40,236 bases of DNA from Deltaproteobacteria bacterium (lineage in GTDB: Bacteria; Desulfobacterota; Deferrimicrobia; Deferrimicrobiales; Deferrimicrobiaceae). The translations under genes were made by a program, and so were the position numbers. The number at the start of each line of letters is the position of its first letter. The stretch's first letter is position 1. Shown here piece after piece: positions 15,908 to 24,826 of this stretch. A model generated the notes under the pieces. The model did not search any database. It was not told the DNA's origin and worked only from the letters and a program-made list of their open reading frames with translations. The DNA lies in NCBI GenBank assembly GCA_016220005.1, contig JACRIV010000032.1:1-40236 (forward strand), written 5' to 3'.

Positions 15908-15959
15908 TTTATATATTTTCCGATAATTTGCGCTTTGTGTCAGGATAGCAAAATTTCGT

Positions 15960-16979
15960 TTGAAACATTGGCCCTGTTCGCGAATCCAAAAGGGCGGTTT
16001 CGAACCGACCTGCCGACCGGCGGCGTGCGGCGCATGGATCTACACCGGGATCATCCCCGAAGAGGGGAAGAACCGGGCGAAGTCCCGCAAGGGGGACGAG
16101 TGGATCTCGCCGAACTGGGGTTTCGCCTGGCCGGCGAACCGCCACATCATGTACAACCGCGCTTCGGCCGATACGGCCGGCAGGCCCTGGTCCGAGAAGA
16201 AGAAGCTGGTCTACTGGGACCCCGCGGCCGACAGCGGGACGAAGGACGCCCGGGGCAGGCCGGTACCGGGCAAGTGGGTCGCGCCCTCCGGCGAGGGGAT
16301 CGACTTCCCGCCGGCGAAGCCGCCCGGTTCCCGGGGGAAGGACAGCGGCCTGGCCTTCGACTGGCTGGGCGGGAACGATCCCTTCATCATGCGGTCCGAC
16401 GGCAAGGCATGGCTCTTCGCGCCGGTCGGCCTCGTGGACGGACCGATGCCCGCGCACTACGAGCCGTACGAATCTCCGGTCCGCAACCTGCTCTATTCGC
16501 AGCAGTCCAACCCGGTGGCGAAGGTGTGGAAGATCGAGGGGAATCCCTATCACAAGACGGCCGACCCCGGGTTCCCCATCATCGTCTCCACCTACCGGCT
16601 GACCGAGCATCACCTGAGCGGGACGATGAGCCGGTGGCTCCCCTGGCTCGCGGAGCTGATGCCCGAGCTCTTCTGCGAGATCTCCCCGGAGCTCGCCGCC
16701 GAGAAGGGGATCAAGAACGGCGGGTACGTCACGATCCGCACGGCGCGGGGCGAGGTCCAGGCCCGCGCGCTGGTGACGCGCCGCATGCGCCTCTTCACCA
16801 TAGCCGGCAGGACCGTGCACGAGATCGGCCTGCCTTGGCATTGGGGCTGGCAGGGGACCGCGCAGGGCGACGTGGTGAACAACCTGAGCGCGCTCGTGGG
16901 GGACCCCAACGTCACCATCCACGAAGGGAAGGTCTTCACGTGCAACGTCCGCGCGGGGAAGAAGGGAGGCGCCGCATAA
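15960..16979 (+). pseudogene. Formate dehydrogenase catalytic subunit, C-terminal third only
   Basis: The frame from about 16020 encodes some 320 residues of the molybdopterin/tungstopterin subunit of a membrane-type formate dehydrogenase: ACGAWIYTGIIPEEGKN, SPNWGFAWPANRHIMYNRAS, FDWLGGNDPFIMRSDGKAWL, and the C-terminal dinucleotide-binding part with TYRLTEHHLSGTMSRWLPWL. About 650-700 N-terminal residues are absent, including any twin-arginine signal, the iron-sulfur cysteines and the Sec/Cys active site. The first residues before ACGAWIY show no family match, so the break is near 16,015-16,023. Beta, gamma and FdhE genes follow intact or nearly so. Either a large 5' deletion inactivated the enzyme, or the contig is misjoined here. 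Confidence 0.8.
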
Positions 16980-16980
16980 C

Positions 16981-18003
16981 ATGGCCAAGGGAATGTTTGT
17001 CGATACCTCCATCTGCACCGGCTGCAAGGCCTGCCAGGTGGCGTGCAAGGAATGGAACGGCCTTCCCGGGGAGCCCGCCCATTTCCGGTTCGACCCGGTC
17101 GACAAGCGGCCGGTGGCCGTCAATTTCACGGGCAATTCGTACGACAACACCGGCGACCTCTCCGCCACCGACTGGCGGCACGTCCGCTTCATCGAGCAGT
17201 TCGACGAGAAGCGCGCCCGCGGGCGCTGGCTGTTCTCGAGCGATTCCTGCAAGCACTGCAACGACGCCGGCTGCCTGAACGCCTTCCCCACGGGCGCCAT
17301 CGTCCGGACCGACCTGGGCAACGTGTTCGTCCAGCAGGACGTCTGCATAGGATGCAAGTACTGCATTCCGTCCTGCCCCTTCGGCGTGATCGCGCTCCGC
17401 GAGGAAACGGGCACCGTGCACAAGTGCACGTTGTGCAACGACCGGATACACAACGGCCTGGGAACCGCCTGCGCCAAGGCCTGCCCGACCGGATCGATCC
17501 GGTACGGGGAGGTCCGGGAGCTCAAGGCCCGGGCCGACGCGCGCCTTGCCCGGCTCAAGGCGCTGGGATACGGCGAGGCCAACATCTACGGCTACAAGGA
17601 GGCGGGCGGCCTCAACGTGTTCTACCTGTTCCTGGACCGGCCCCCGGTGTACGGCCAGCCGGAGGAGCCGGACGTGCCCCAGCGGCGCCTCGCGGTTTCG
17701 TCCGCTGTGACCGTGGCCGGTGCGTTGGCGCTTGGAGCGGCGGCGCTGGTCAGCTTCCGGGAGAGGGGCAGACGCCTGAGGAGGGAGAGGAGGAGAAGAA
17801 ATGAGCCCCGAAACGCATGCTCCGGGTTGGGAATGGTTTTTCGTCGCGGGGTATTTCTTCGTCGCCGGGGTCTCGGCAGGGGCGTACTTCATCGGGTCGC
17901 TGGCCGAACTGTTCGGGGACGAACGCCACAAGGAGATCAGCCGGACGGGATACTACATCGCCTTCCCGCTGGTCCTGCTCACTCCTCCGCTCCTGATCGG
18001 TGA
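16981..18003 (+). CDS. Formate dehydrogenase iron-sulfur (beta) subunit, probable C-terminal frameshift
   Basis: The ferredoxin-like subunit that carries electrons from the catalytic subunit to the membrane. Four cysteine clusters are clear: CTGCKACQVACKEW, CKHCNDAGCLNAFPTGAI, CIGCKYCIPSCPFGV, and CTLCNDR with CAKACPTGSI. A single membrane helix (SSAVTVAGALALGAAALVSF) lies near residue 250. As written the frame runs on to 18003, overlapping the next gene by about 200 bases with an arginine-rich, unrelated tail. Adding one G to the GGGG at 17764-17767 gives instead the tail GQTPEEGEEEKK and a TGA at 17802-17804 overlapping the ATG of the next gene as ATGA. I think 17804 is the true end. It starts two bases after the catalytic-subunit stop. 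Confidence 0.85.
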   Translation: MAKGMFVDTSICTGCKACQVACKEWNGLPGEPAHFRFDPVDKRPVAVNFTGNSYDNTGDLSATDWRHVRFIEQFDEKRARGRWLFSSDSCKHCNDAGCLNAFPTGAIVRTDLGNVFVQQDVCIGCKYCIPSCPFGVIALREETGTVHKCTLCNDRIHNGLGTACAKACPTGSIRYGEVRELKARADARLARLKALGYGEANIYGYKEAGGLNVFYLFLDRPPVYGQPEEPDVPQRRLAVSSAVTVAGALALGAAALVSFRERGRRLRRERRRRNEPRNACSGLGMVFRRGVFLRRRGLGRGVLHRVAGRTVRGRTPQGDQPDGILHRLPAGPAHSSAPDR

Positions 18004-18712
18004 CCTCGGGCGGCCGGAACGCTTCTGGCACCTGATGCTCCACGGCGGGACAGGAATCCCTTACGTCAACCTGCAGTCCCCCCTGTCGGTCGGCTCATGG
18101 GCCCTGCTGGTCTTCGGCGGGATCTCCCTTCTCTCGTTCCTCGACAACCTGGTGGCGGAAGGGAAGCTGCGCAGCGCGCCTTTCGCCGCCGCGTACCGCA
18201 GGCTCCCGAGGAAGTTGTACGCCGCCTTCGGCTCGGCGGCGGGCTTCTTCGTGGCGGGCTACACCGGCGTGGTGCTGAACATCACGGCGCGCCCGCTCTG
18301 GGCGGCCTCGGACCCGCTGGTCGGCGCGCTCTTCATCGCATCGTCCGCCTCGACGGGAGCGGCGGCTATCTACCTTGTCCTGGCCGCCCGAAAGATGCTG
18401 CCGGGACTTCGCCTCGCGCCGTTCGAACGTTTCGAGCGCCTGGCGAAGATCATCGAGATCGTGCTGGCGATCACGGTCGTCCTGATCGCAGGGAAGTTCG
18501 CCGCGCCGCTGCTTCGGGGGGGCTACGCGGCGATGTACTGGGGCGGGGCCGTGCTGTTGGGAATGCTCGTCCCCCTGGCGGTGGGCTGGTATGCGAAACG
18601 CACGGGCGCCGGCGGAGAGCCCTCCCCCGGGCTGGCGACCGCCATGGCCGTTCTTGTCCTTCTCGGCGGAGCCTTCCTCCGGATCAGCCTGGTGCAGGCA
18701 GGGCAGGTGTGA
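17801..18712 (+). CDS. NrfD/PsrC-type membrane subunit of formate dehydrogenase
   Basis: A 303-residue polytopic membrane protein with about eight predicted helices, for example WEWFFVAGYFFVAGVSAGAY, YYIAFPLVLLTPPLLIGDL, SWALLVFGGISLLSFLDNLV and GFFVAGYTGVVLNITARPLW. The motif PPLLIGDLGRPERFWHLML is typical of NrfD-family quinone-interacting subunits. Position directly after the iron-sulfur subunit, with an expected ATGA overlap, makes it the membrane anchor that passes electrons between formate dehydrogenase and the quinone pool. It is not the cytochrome b type (FdnI); no heme-ligand histidine pattern is seen. ATG 17801 follows GGAGGAGAAGAA. Confidence 0.9.
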   Translation: MSPETHAPGWEWFFVAGYFFVAGVSAGAYFIGSLAELFGDERHKEISRTGYYIAFPLVLLTPPLLIGDLGRPERFWHLMLHGGTGIPYVNLQSPLSVGSWALLVFGGISLLSFLDNLVAEGKLRSAPFAAAYRRLPRKLYAAFGSAAGFFVAGYTGVVLNITARPLWAASDPLVGALFIASSASTGAAAIYLVLAARKMLPGLRLAPFERFERLAKIIEIVLAITVVLIAGKFAAPLLRGGYAAMYWGGAVLLGMLVPLAVGWYAKRTGAGGEPSPGLATAMAVLVLLGGAFLRISLVQAGQV

Positions 18713-18778
18713 AGCGCAGCGAGCGCAGGATGGGCGAGCGATTTGCCTCACCCTAAAATGACGCAGGAGGAAACCGGG

Positions 18779-19633
18779 ATGTCCGGGATCGACACGGATC
18801 CGCTGTCGGAGCGCCTGAGAACGATTGCACAGGATTCCCCCGACCTGGGGGAGGCGGCCGAGATCTACCGCCGTACCCTTCTGCTCCTCCGGAACGCCGA
18901 CCTGCATGTCCGTCCGTCCCCGATCACGGAAGACCTTGCGCGGGAGCGGATGGCGGCGGGCGCGCCGCTCCTCCGGGGTGAAACCCTCGAGTTCGACCTC
19001 CGGGTCGCGCGGGACTTGATGCGTGCGCTGGTCCTCGGGCTGGAAGAGCGGTGCGTCACCGACTTGAACCCGGTTCGGAGCGCACTGGAGGAGGACCGGC
19101 TGCCGGTGTCCGACCTGCTGCGGCGCGCCGCTACGGGGGACCACGGCTACGTCCAAAACGTGGCGCGCGATGCGGGGATTGCCCCCGGCCTCCTGTGGAC
19201 GCTCGCCCGGAACACGATCAAGCCGGCCCTGCGCGCATGGTGCCGGCAGCTCACGCCCCTCCTCCATCGCGCCGGCGGATGGGAGAAGGGGTACTGCTTC
19301 ATCTGCGGCGCGAACGCCGTCCTCGGAGAGCTGCAGGGGAACGACCAGGCCAGGCACCTGCGCTGCGGGCAGTGCGGAGCGGACTGGCCGGTCCGCCGGC
19401 AGCTATGCCCCCATTGCGGGAACGAGGACCATGAAACGCTCAGCCTCTTTTATCCCGACCGCCGCCGCGAAACGGTCCGGATCGAAGGGTGCGACCGCTG
19501 CGGGGGGTATCTCAAGGTGATCGCCGCCTTTGCCCCGACGCCGCCGGAACAGCTTGCGGCCGAAGACCTCGCCACCCTGCACCTGGACTATGTCGCGCAG
19601 AGACTGGGGTACGAACGCGGTCCCGTCCGATAA
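18779..19633 (+). CDS. fdhE: FdhE-like formate dehydrogenase accessory protein
   Basis: A 284-residue cytoplasmic protein related to FdhE, which is needed for activity of respiratory formate dehydrogenases. Four paired-cysteine motifs lie in the C-terminal half: GYCFICGANAV, LRCGQCGADW, QLCPHCGNED and EGCDRCGGYLKVIAAF, expected to bind metal. The N-terminal half is helical (LSERLRTIAQDSPDLGEAAE). I chose ATG 18779 because GGAGG (18766-18770) lies eight bases upstream; TTG 18743 and ATG 18758 are alternatives. Linkage to the fdh genes supports the role. Because the catalytic subunit is truncated here, FdhE either serves another enzyme copy or is on the way to being lost. Confidence 0.88.
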   Translation: MSGIDTDPLSERLRTIAQDSPDLGEAAEIYRRTLLLLRNADLHVRPSPITEDLARERMAAGAPLLRGETLEFDLRVARDLMRALVLGLEERCVTDLNPVRSALEEDRLPVSDLLRRAATGDHGYVQNVARDAGIAPGLLWTLARNTIKPALRAWCRQLTPLLHRAGGWEKGYCFICGANAVLGELQGNDQARHLRCGQCGADWPVRRQLCPHCGNEDHETLSLFYPDRRRETVRIEGCDRCGGYLKVIAAFAPTPPEQLAAEDLATLHLDYVAQRLGYERGPVR

Positions 19634-19684
19634 GGCGCGCCGCCGGTTTGCCCGTCCTGGTTGCTGTGAAATGCCGCCGGGGGG

Positions 19685-20752
19685 TCAACCGGCGGGCGGC
19701 GGTCCTGCCGCAGCCCTCCGGTTGACGACCACCCTTCCCGGCTTCCCGACTTCGCCGTCGACGGCATACGTGAACTCATGGAACAGGCCGATCGCCCACA
19801 GGTTGGTCAGGAGATGCTGCGTGATGCGTGAGGTGGTGAACGCCGATTCTTCCCCGCACAGCGAGAGGTAGGGGACGATCTGGTCCGGGAGATGGGGGTC
19901 CAGAGCGGCGCCGGTGGAAAGATAGGCGAGAAGATCCTTCGCCGCTTCCTCCCCGATCGTCTCGGCCCGCTTCCCCAATGCCCCGAGGGAGGCGAACCCG
20001 GCGACGGTCCGCTCGGAGGCGGCGTGCAGGTACAGGTACGTCCCCTGGCCGGGGGTCGGAACGGAAAGCTCGGCCACATCCACCGGGCACTCCCCGCGGC
20101 CGAGCCCGGAATGGAGCCTGCGCAGGGCCGCGTCCCTCTGCCGTTCCGCGATCGAGGGAGGGAGGCCTCCGGTGGCGGAGCATCCGTTAATCTCCAGGAG
20201 ATCTCCTCGCTCCGTCCGTCTCAGGGGAAGGAGCGTTCCCGCAGGCTCGATCTCCGCACGGATCCTTCCGCCCCCCCGGGGATAGAACCCGTAGGACTCG
20301 ATGGACAGCGTCACGCGAGCCCCAAGCGTTGCAAGGGTCGGGACGAAGACCTTCGCGACGTAATCGTAGCAGGGGCTGAAAGGGACGTGGGTCCCCCCCA
20401 CGAGGGTGAGCGCGCTCTTCTCCTTCGCGAAAAGGAGGGCGGGGAGCAGGGCCTGGAGGAGAAGCAATGTAGAGCCGGCGGTCCCGACGTCGCAGGAATA
20501 ATCGCCCCCGGTGACCTCCCCCGGCGAGAAGACGATCTCGGTCGCGCCCCCTTTGTCCCCCTGAACCTGCGCCCCGGAGATGCGCTGCGCCGCCCGGACG
20601 CCGGTCAGGTGCTGAGGCATCAGTCCGGGCCTTTTCCGGCCTTTCCGGAGGTTGACGATCCGGAAGGGCTTCCGGAACAGGCACGACAGGGCGAGGGCGG
20701 TCCGCAGGATCTGCCCGCCCCCCTCCCCCTGACTTCCATCGATCTCGATCAT
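19685..20752 (-). CDS. rtcA: RNA 3'-terminal phosphate cyclase
   Basis: A 355-residue enzyme that converts RNA 3'-phosphate ends to 2',3'-cyclic phosphates using ATP. It starts [20 protein letters not shown], the family signature, with [20 protein letters not shown] near residue 41, the G-rich [18 protein letters not shown] (155-172) and the adenylated histidine expected at H313 in [17 protein letters not shown]. The ATG at 20752 overlaps the stop of the upstream quinone reductase gene (ATGA), so the two are translationally coupled. No RtcB ligase or RtcR regulator, the usual partners in enterobacteria, is in the window. It is convergent with fdhE. Confidence 0.95.
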   Translation of the reverse strand: MIEIDGSQGEGGGQILRTALALSCLFRKPFRIVNLRKGRKRPGLMPQHLTGVRAAQRISGAQVQGDKGGATEIVFSPGEVTGGDYSCDVGTAGSTLLLLQALLPALLFAKEKSALTLVGGTHVPFSPCYDYVAKVFVPTLATLGARVTLSIESYGFYPRGGGRIRAEIEPAGTLLPLRRTERGDLLEINGCSATGGLPPSIAERQRDAALRRLHSGLGRGECPVDVAELSVPTPGQGTYLYLHAASERTVAGFASLGALGKRAETIGEEAAKDLLAYLSTGAALDPHLPDQIVPYLSLCGEESAFTTSRITQHLLTNLWAIGLFHEFTYAVDGEVGKPGRVVVNRRAAAGPPPAG

Positions 20753-21717
20753 GGGATCAACAGGACCTTGCCCGTGGTCTTTCGGCCCGCCAGCCGCCGA
20801 TGGGCCTCCGCCGCCTCGGCGAGCGGGAATTTCGCCCCGATCCGCACTTTGAGGATCGCTTCGGCCACCCAGCCGAGCACATCGTTTGCCCGCCCGAGAA
20901 GCTCCTCCCGGGTCAGCGTGTAATGGGCCAGGGAAGGCCGGGTCAGGAAAAGTCCTCCCTTGTTGTTCAGGACCTGGGGATCGAAAGGGGGCACAGGGCC
21001 GCTGGACTGTCCGTAGAGCACCAGGTACCCCCTCGGGGCGAGGCAGCCCAGGCTCTTTTCGAAGGCCGCCTGCCCGACCGAGTCGTAGACCACCTGCACA
21101 CCACGGCCGTCGGTCAGGCGCCTGACCTCGGACTCGAAATCCTGCTCGGAGTAAAGGATCACGTCGTGGGCGCCGAACGCCCGGGCGAGATCGGCCTTTT
21201 CCGGCGTGGAGACGGTGCCGATCACCCGCGCCCCGCACATCTTCGCGATCTGCACCAGCAGGAGGCCCACTCCCCCGGCCGCCGCATGGACCAGGCACGC
21301 GTCTCCGGCCTTCAAGGGGTAGCTACCGTGGGCCAGGTAATGGGCAGTCATCCCCTGGAGCATCACGGCCGCGGCGGTTTCCGAACCGATCCCTTGGGGG
21401 AGCGCAACCAGTTTCCAGGACGGAACGACCGCATACTCGGCGTAGGCGCCGATCGCTCCGGCGTACGCCACACGGTCGCCGGCCGCCACCTCGGTCACTC
21501 CCGGCCCCGTCTCCGCCACGACGCCCGCGCCCTCGTTGCCCGGCGTGAAGGGAAGCGGCGCCCGGTACAGGCCCGCCCTCTGGTAGATGTCGATGAAATT
21601 GACCCCGATGGCCTCGAGGCGGACGAGCGCCTGGCCTTCCGCAGGACGAAGAGGGGGGAGTTCCTCCAGAGACATGGCCTCGGGGCCGCCGTACTGCCGG
21701 ACTCGGATCGCTTTCAA
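20749..21717 (-). CDS. NADPH:quinone reductase (zinc-free MDR family)
   Basis: A 322-residue quinone oxidoreductase of the medium-chain reductase family. Conserved parts are [49 protein letters not shown], and the NADPH-binding [20 protein letters not shown], then [20 protein letters not shown]. The cysteines that bind zinc in alcohol dehydrogenases are absent. It is expected to reduce quinones or other electrophilic carbonyls in the cytoplasm. It precedes rtcA with a four-base overlap and is divergent from the glutaryl-CoA dehydrogenase gene. On the minus strand a TATAAT lies at 21828-21823 in the AT-rich gap and could be its -10, although I see no good -35. Confidence 0.9.
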   Translation of the reverse strand: MKAIRVRQYGGPEAMSLEELPPLRPAEGQALVRLEAIGVNFIDIYQRAGLYRAPLPFTPGNEGAGVVAETGPGVTEVAAGDRVAYAGAIGAYAEYAVVPSWKLVALPQGIGSETAAAVMLQGMTAHYLAHGSYPLKAGDACLVHAAAGGVGLLLVQIAKMCGARVIGTVSTPEKADLARAFGAHDVILYSEQDFESEVRRLTDGRGVQVVYDSVGQAAFEKSLGCLAPRGYLVLYGQSSGPVPPFDPQVLNNKGGLFLTRPSLAHYTLTREELLGRANDVLGWVAEAILKVRIGAKFPLAEAAEAHRRLAGRKTTGKVLLIP

Positions 21718-21944
21718 CGTTTCCTCCCTGGCGCGAAACCCGTTGCTGTGCGTTCAGCGGCGGCCCCAAGGCTTTCGAGCGGAGGTCCGTCCGCTGCAAC
21801 GCGATAGATTAATTAGATTTGAATTATACTGAATGCGTTCCCCCTGTCCCCACGCGTATCGGCCTATGCACCGATTGGATTTCGACGGAAGGGAGAATCC
21901 CATGGCGCGGACGAAACCCCTGCAATCCGAGGAGGACAGGCTCA

Positions 21945-23105
21945 ATGTTTAAAGCAATCGATTACTACGATATGGAAAGCGACCTGAGTTCCGAGGCGCG
22001 GATGATCCGGGACGCGGTCCGGGGGTTCGTCGAGCGGGAGTTCCTGCCGATCGTACGAGACCACTACCGCGCCGGCACGTTTCCCGTTCACCTCATCCTG
22101 AAGCTGGGGGAGATGGGCCTGTTGGGCGCGAACCTGAAAGGCTTCGGTCTGCCGGGGATCGACAACGTCTCCTACGGTCTGGCGATGCAGGAGCTCGAAC
22201 GGGGGGATTCGGGGCTGCGCAGCGCCGCCTCCGTCCAGGGGGCCCTCGTGATGTACCCGATCCACACGTTCGGGAGCGAGCCCCAGAAGGAGCGGTGGCT
22301 GCCGCTCCTGGGCGCGGGGAAGGCGGTGGGGTGCTTCGGCCTGACCGAGCCCGACCATGGGTCCGATCCGGGGGGGATGAAGACCAGGGCCGTCAAGGAC
22401 GGGAACGGTTATCTCCTCAACGGCACGAAGATGTGGATCACCAACGGCACGATCGCGGACGTTGCCGTGGTGTGGGCGAAGCTCGACGGCGTGGTCAGGG
22501 GGTTCCTTGTGGAGAGGGGGACGCCGGGGTTCTCCGCGCCGGAGATCAAGTCGAAGCTCTCCCTGCGCGCATCCGTTACTTCCGAGCTGATCCTTGAAGA
22601 CGTCCGGGTGCCCGGGGAGAACCTTCTGCCCGGGGCGCGGGGCCTTTCGGGCCCGCTCATGTGCCTGACCCAGGCGCGGTACGGGATTGCATGGGGCGCG
22701 GTCGGCGCGGCCCTGGCCTGCTTCGACGAAGCGCTGAATTACGCCAGGGAGCGCAGGATGTTCGGGCGTACGCTCGCCTCCTTCCAGCTCACCCAGGCCA
22801 AGATCGCCGACATGGCGACCGAGATCACGAAGGCCCAGCTCCTGGCCCTGAAGCTCGGCCGGCTGAAGGACGCCGGGGCGATGCGCCCCCAGCAGGTAAA
22901 CATGGCCAAGCGTAATAACGTGCGCACGGCACTGGAAGTGGCCCGCACCGCCCGCGGGATGCTGGGGGCCAACGGGATCAGCGACGAATACCAGGCGATG
23001 CGGCACATGTGCAACCTCGAATCCGTGGACACCTACGAGGGGACCTACGAGATCCACACCCTGGTCCTGGGAAAGGATCTCACCGGGATCGATGCCGTAT
23101 CGTGA
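21945..23105 (+). CDS. gcdH: Glutaryl-CoA dehydrogenase
   Basis: A 386-residue acyl-CoA dehydrogenase; the start is ATG 21945 (MFKAIDYYDMESDLSSEARM) behind GAGGAGG. Several motifs are typical of glutaryl-CoA dehydrogenases rather than general ones: GDSGLRSAASVQGALVMYPI, in which the arginine and serine contact the distal carboxylate, CFGLTEPDHGSDPGGMKT, and the C-terminal VDTYEGTYEIHTLVLGKDLT with the catalytic glutamate. It should oxidise glutaryl-CoA, with decarboxylation to crotonyl-CoA, in lysine or benzoyl-CoA breakdown, donating electrons to EtfAB. Whether it decarboxylates cannot be settled by eye. No other pathway genes lie nearby. Confidence 0.88.
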   Translation: MFKAIDYYDMESDLSSEARMIRDAVRGFVEREFLPIVRDHYRAGTFPVHLILKLGEMGLLGANLKGFGLPGIDNVSYGLAMQELERGDSGLRSAASVQGALVMYPIHTFGSEPQKERWLPLLGAGKAVGCFGLTEPDHGSDPGGMKTRAVKDGNGYLLNGTKMWITNGTIADVAVVWAKLDGVVRGFLVERGTPGFSAPEIKSKLSLRASVTSELILEDVRVPGENLLPGARGLSGPLMCLTQARYGIAWGAVGAALACFDEALNYARERRMFGRTLASFQLTQAKIADMATEITKAQLLALKLGRLKDAGAMRPQQVNMAKRNNVRTALEVARTARGMLGANGISDEYQAMRHMCNLESVDTYEGTYEIHTLVLGKDLTGIDAVS

Positions 23106-23171
23106 CGGGTTTGCGCAACGAAACCGCAGTCCCGCCGGGGGAATCATATCACGGGAATAGGAGGTGTCCCG

Positions 23172-24194
23172 ATGGCCGCCCACGAACTCGAATCCGTCGC
23201 AAGGTCTTTGGTCGCGGAGGGGAAAGGGATCCTTGCCGCGGACGAGAGCTCTCCCACCATCGAGAAGCGGTTCCGGACGATCAACATTCCTTCCACCGAG
23301 GAGAACCGCCGGTCCTACCGGGAGCTGCTGTTCACGACCCCCGGCATCCCGGAATTCATCAGCGGCGTCATCCTGTTCGACGAGACCCTCCGGCAGAAGG
23401 CACGGGACGGCGTCCCCTTCCCGGAGCTCCTCTCCCGGCAGGGGATCGTCCCCGGCATCAAGGTCGACAAGGGGGCGAAGGACCTGGCCGGCTTTCCCGG
23501 CGAGAAGATCACCGAGGGGCTCGACGGCCTGCGGAGCCGCTTCGCGGAGTACCGGGGCCTGGGCGCCCGTTTCGCCAAGTGGCGCGCCGTGATCGCCATC
23601 GGCGAGGGCATTCCCACGGCGTACTGCCTCAAGGCCAACGCCCGCGCGCTTGCGCGGTACGCCGCCCTGTGCCAGGAAGCGGGGCTTGCGCCGATCGTCG
23701 AGCCGGAAGTCCTCATGGACGGCCCGCACACCCTCGAGTGTTGCGAAGAGGTCACCACGGAGGCGCTGCGCCTCGTATTTTCCGAGCTTCTCGAGCACAG
23801 GGTGGCGCTTGAGGGGATGCTGCTCAAGCCCAACATGGTGGTCTCCGGGAAGGGCTGTCCGAAGCAGGCCGGCGTCGGCGAAGTCGCGGAAACGACTATC
23901 CGCTGCCTGCGCCGGGTCGTCCCCCCGGCGGTTCCCGGAATCGTCTTCCTCTCCGGTGGACAGACCGCCGAGCAGGCGACCGAGCACCTGAGCGCCATGA
24001 ACGCCTTGGGCGGGTACCCGTGGGAGCTCTCGTTCTCCTACGGGCGCGCGCTGCAGGATCCGGTCCTCAAAGCGTGGAAAGGGGAATTCGCCAACCTCCC
24101 GGCGGCCCAGAGCGTCTTCCACCATCGCGCAAAGTGCAACGGCGCAGCACGTTACGGCCGGTACACGAGGGAGATGGAGAAGTCGGCCGCCTGA
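23172..24194 (+). CDS. Class I fructose-bisphosphate aldolase (eukaryote-like)
   Basis: A 340-residue Schiff-base aldolase of the same family as animal and plant aldolases. Evident motifs are GILAADESSPTIEKRF (residues 19-34), GVILFDETLRQ, PGIKVDKGAKDL, AKWRAVIAIGEGIPT (135-149), PIVEPEVLMDG and GMLLKPNMVVSGKG, in which K219 is the expected Schiff-base lysine, followed by FLSGGQTAEQATEHLSAMNA. It cleaves or forms fructose 1,6-bisphosphate in glycolysis and gluconeogenesis. ATG 23172 follows AGGAGGTG. It lies 66 bases after gcdH on the same strand and may be co-transcribed, though function does not link them. Confidence 0.95.
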   Translation: MAAHELESVARSLVAEGKGILAADESSPTIEKRFRTINIPSTEENRRSYRELLFTTPGIPEFISGVILFDETLRQKARDGVPFPELLSRQGIVPGIKVDKGAKDLAGFPGEKITEGLDGLRSRFAEYRGLGARFAKWRAVIAIGEGIPTAYCLKANARALARYAALCQEAGLAPIVEPEVLMDGPHTLECCEEVTTEALRLVFSELLEHRVALEGMLLKPNMVVSGKGCPKQAGVGEVAETTIRCLRRVVPPAVPGIVFLSGGQTAEQATEHLSAMNALGGYPWELSFSYGRALQDPVLKAWKGEFANLPAAQSVFHHRAKCNGAARYGRYTREMEKSAA

Positions 24195-24195
24195 A

Positions 24196-24215
24196 ATCGG
24201 AACACCTTCCGGTTT
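24196..24215 (+). terminator. Weak possible terminator after the aldolase gene
   Basis: CGGAA (24198-24202), loop CACC and TTCCG (24207-24211) make a short stem, extended by two weaker pairs, followed by TTTAATT. The stem is short and the T-run broken, so termination would be inefficient. Confidence 0.3.
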
Positions 24216-24353
24216 AATTCATCTAAAAAAAGAATAGCGAACGCGGATCACGCGGCAAGGCGAATAAATGGGGCTGCGCAAAACGTCTGCTTTCAAGGAC
24301 GGTTCCCGCATCCGCGGGGGGACGTAAAAAACGAGAGGAAGGGGTGTGGAGGA

Positions 24354-24821
24354 ATGCGACGGGGAGTGATATTTCCGGTGGTTCTGGCATTTGTGTTTTC
24401 CGGGTGCGCCACAATGGGGCCGAAAGAGCAGGCGGGCACGGTCATCGGCGGCGCCGGCGGCGCCCTGATCGGGTCGCAGGTGGGCGGCGGCAGCGGCCGC
24501 CTGGTGGGCGTCGCCATCGGGACGCTGGCCGGCGCCCTGATCGGGCAGGAGATCGGCAAGTCTCTGGACCGGGCGGACAGGCAGGCGATGGAGTCAAGCG
24601 CCCAGCGCGCCCTGGAGTACAACAAGACGAACGAGCCCTCCACCTGGCATAACCCCGACTCCGGGCACAGGGGGTCGACTACCCCTCGCCGGACCTACCG
24701 CACGGCGGAGGGGAGATACTGCCGGGAGTACCAGCAGACGGTCATCATCGGGGGTGAAGAGCACCAGGCGTACGGGACGGCCTGCAGGCAGCCCGACGGA
24801 AGCTGGAAGATCGTGAAGTAG
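24354..24821 (+). CDS. Outer-membrane lipoprotein with glycine-zipper domain
   Basis: A 155-residue protein with a lipoprotein signal: MRRGVIFPVVLAFVFSGC, lipidated cysteine expected at C18. Residues about 26-70 form a glycine-zipper membrane-associated segment (TVIGGAGGALIGSQVGGGSG and VGVAIGTLAGALIGQEIGKS), as in the 17-kDa antigen/SlyB-like group. The C-terminal part (RYCREYQQTVIIGGEEHQAY, then GTACRQPDGSWKIVK) matches the small domain that often follows the zipper, with two cysteines that may form a disulfide. It is likely anchored in the outer membrane with a structural or envelope-stress role. ATG 24354 is preceded by GGAGGA. The epimerase-like gene starts five bases after its stop. Confidence 0.88.
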   Translation: MRRGVIFPVVLAFVFSGCATMGPKEQAGTVIGGAGGALIGSQVGGGSGRLVGVAIGTLAGALIGQEIGKSLDRADRQAMESSAQRALEYNKTNEPSTWHNPDSGHRGSTTPRRTYRTAEGRYCREYQQTVIIGGEEHQAYGTACRQPDGSWKIVK

Positions 24822-24826
24822 ATGCC

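Noticed and set aside
15975-16010. TTCGCGAATCC followed by GGTTTCGAACC near 15,980, resembling a tRNA T-arm
   Set aside because: No acceptor, D or anticodon arms can be drawn around it; not a tRNA.
19642-19693. GCCGGTT/AACCGGC pairing between convergent fdhE and rtcA, as a bidirectional terminator
   Set aside because: Loop of 38 bases, arm inside rtcA and no T-run; too weak to call.
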